Assembly (NCBI RefSeq): GCF_007753095.1
Contig: NZ_CP036348.1
Span: 4,216,001 to 4,280,000 of the forward strand
Reading direction: 5' to 3'
DNA length: 64,000 nucleotides
From: Rosistilla carotiformis
GTDB taxonomy: Bacteria > Planctomycetota > Planctomycetia > Pirellulales > Pirellulaceae
Shown: positions 63,886 through 64,000 of the stretch, piece after piece
Layout: each line of letters begins with the position of its first letter
Position numbering within the stretch: position 1 is the first letter of the stretch
Translations under genes and position numbers: made by a program
Notes under the pieces: generated by a model
What the model was told of the DNA's origin: nothing
The model's database searches: none
What the model saw: the letters and a program-made list of their open reading frames with translations, nothing else

Positions 63886-64000
63886 TCAAACGGACACTCC
63901 CAAAGTAAAACTTTACCGGTTTTGCTGCATGTAGGGATTTCAGCGGTCGATAGTCATTGCGTAAGGTTCGCGTTGTAGCCGGCTGACATTCCTATCCTTT

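Overview
The window is chromosomal DNA of a planctomycete, most likely a Pirellulaceae (Rhodopirellula/Rosistilla-like) bacterium. The signs are a DUF1559 pseudopilin with the H-x9-DG tail, an LESRRLLA-type N-terminus on a giant secreted protein, a Ser/Thr kinase fused to WD40 repeats, a PSCyt1/WD40 protein beside a sulfatase, DUF1080 and SEC-C proteins, moderately high GC and many GTG/TTG starts. No rRNA, tRNA, CRISPR array, IS element or prophage was recognised. Species assignment is inference.

Layout. 1-3.1 kb: end of an alcohol dehydrogenase, then an AhpD/CMD-type protein with a TetR-like operator, an SDR and an exported HAD-family protein. 3.1-7.4 kb: miaA, hisE, hisG, argH. 7.6-13.5 kb: a secreted repeat protein, a sigma-54 activator and a GH57 enzyme. 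13.8-17.3 kb: an overlapping glycosylation operon (epimerase, GT39-like membrane transferase, GT2). 17.4-25.2 kb: thioredoxin-TPR, FliL-like protein, saccharopine-dehydrogenase-like protein, a large unknown, an extended Hsp70 and a small surface protein. 25.5-33.4 kb: cell-surface block with DUF1080, a 1,781-residue protein carrying eleven exactly 128-residue DUF11-type repeats, a DUF1559 pseudopilin and a lipoprotein. 33.4-42.2 kb: kinase-WD40, Hpt protein and a stress island (holin-like and small membrane proteins, two CsbD-type proteins, PRC-barrel protein, Dps). 42.4-46.5 kb: duplicated class II aldolase, secreted unknown, ferredoxin-NADP reductase. 46.6-52.2 kb: sulfatase, cytochrome-WD40 protein, esterase. 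52.7-58.1 kb: HD-GYP regulator, SEC-C/TPR protein, azoreductase, CitG-like protein. 58.2-64 kb: valS, cimA, two small unknowns.

Two regulatory systems stand out. (1) The minus-strand leader of cimA-valS has a TTGACA promoter, a 19-codon leader peptide MMQTTSIIDVAVIIIAPST and a terminator hairpin with a T-run just before cimA. This is the architecture of ribosome-mediated attenuation. It would couple citramalate-route isoleucine synthesis, and possibly valyl-tRNA synthetase, to charged tRNA-Ile/Val. (2) The stress island has three near-consensus sigma-54 (-24/-12) promoters, in front of dps, csbD-PRC and the CsbD/holin-like operon. A 17-bp palindrome sits between the two divergent ones like an enhancer site. 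A fourth candidate lies far upstream of the Hpt gene. Together they suggest an RpoN-controlled stress/envelope regulon.
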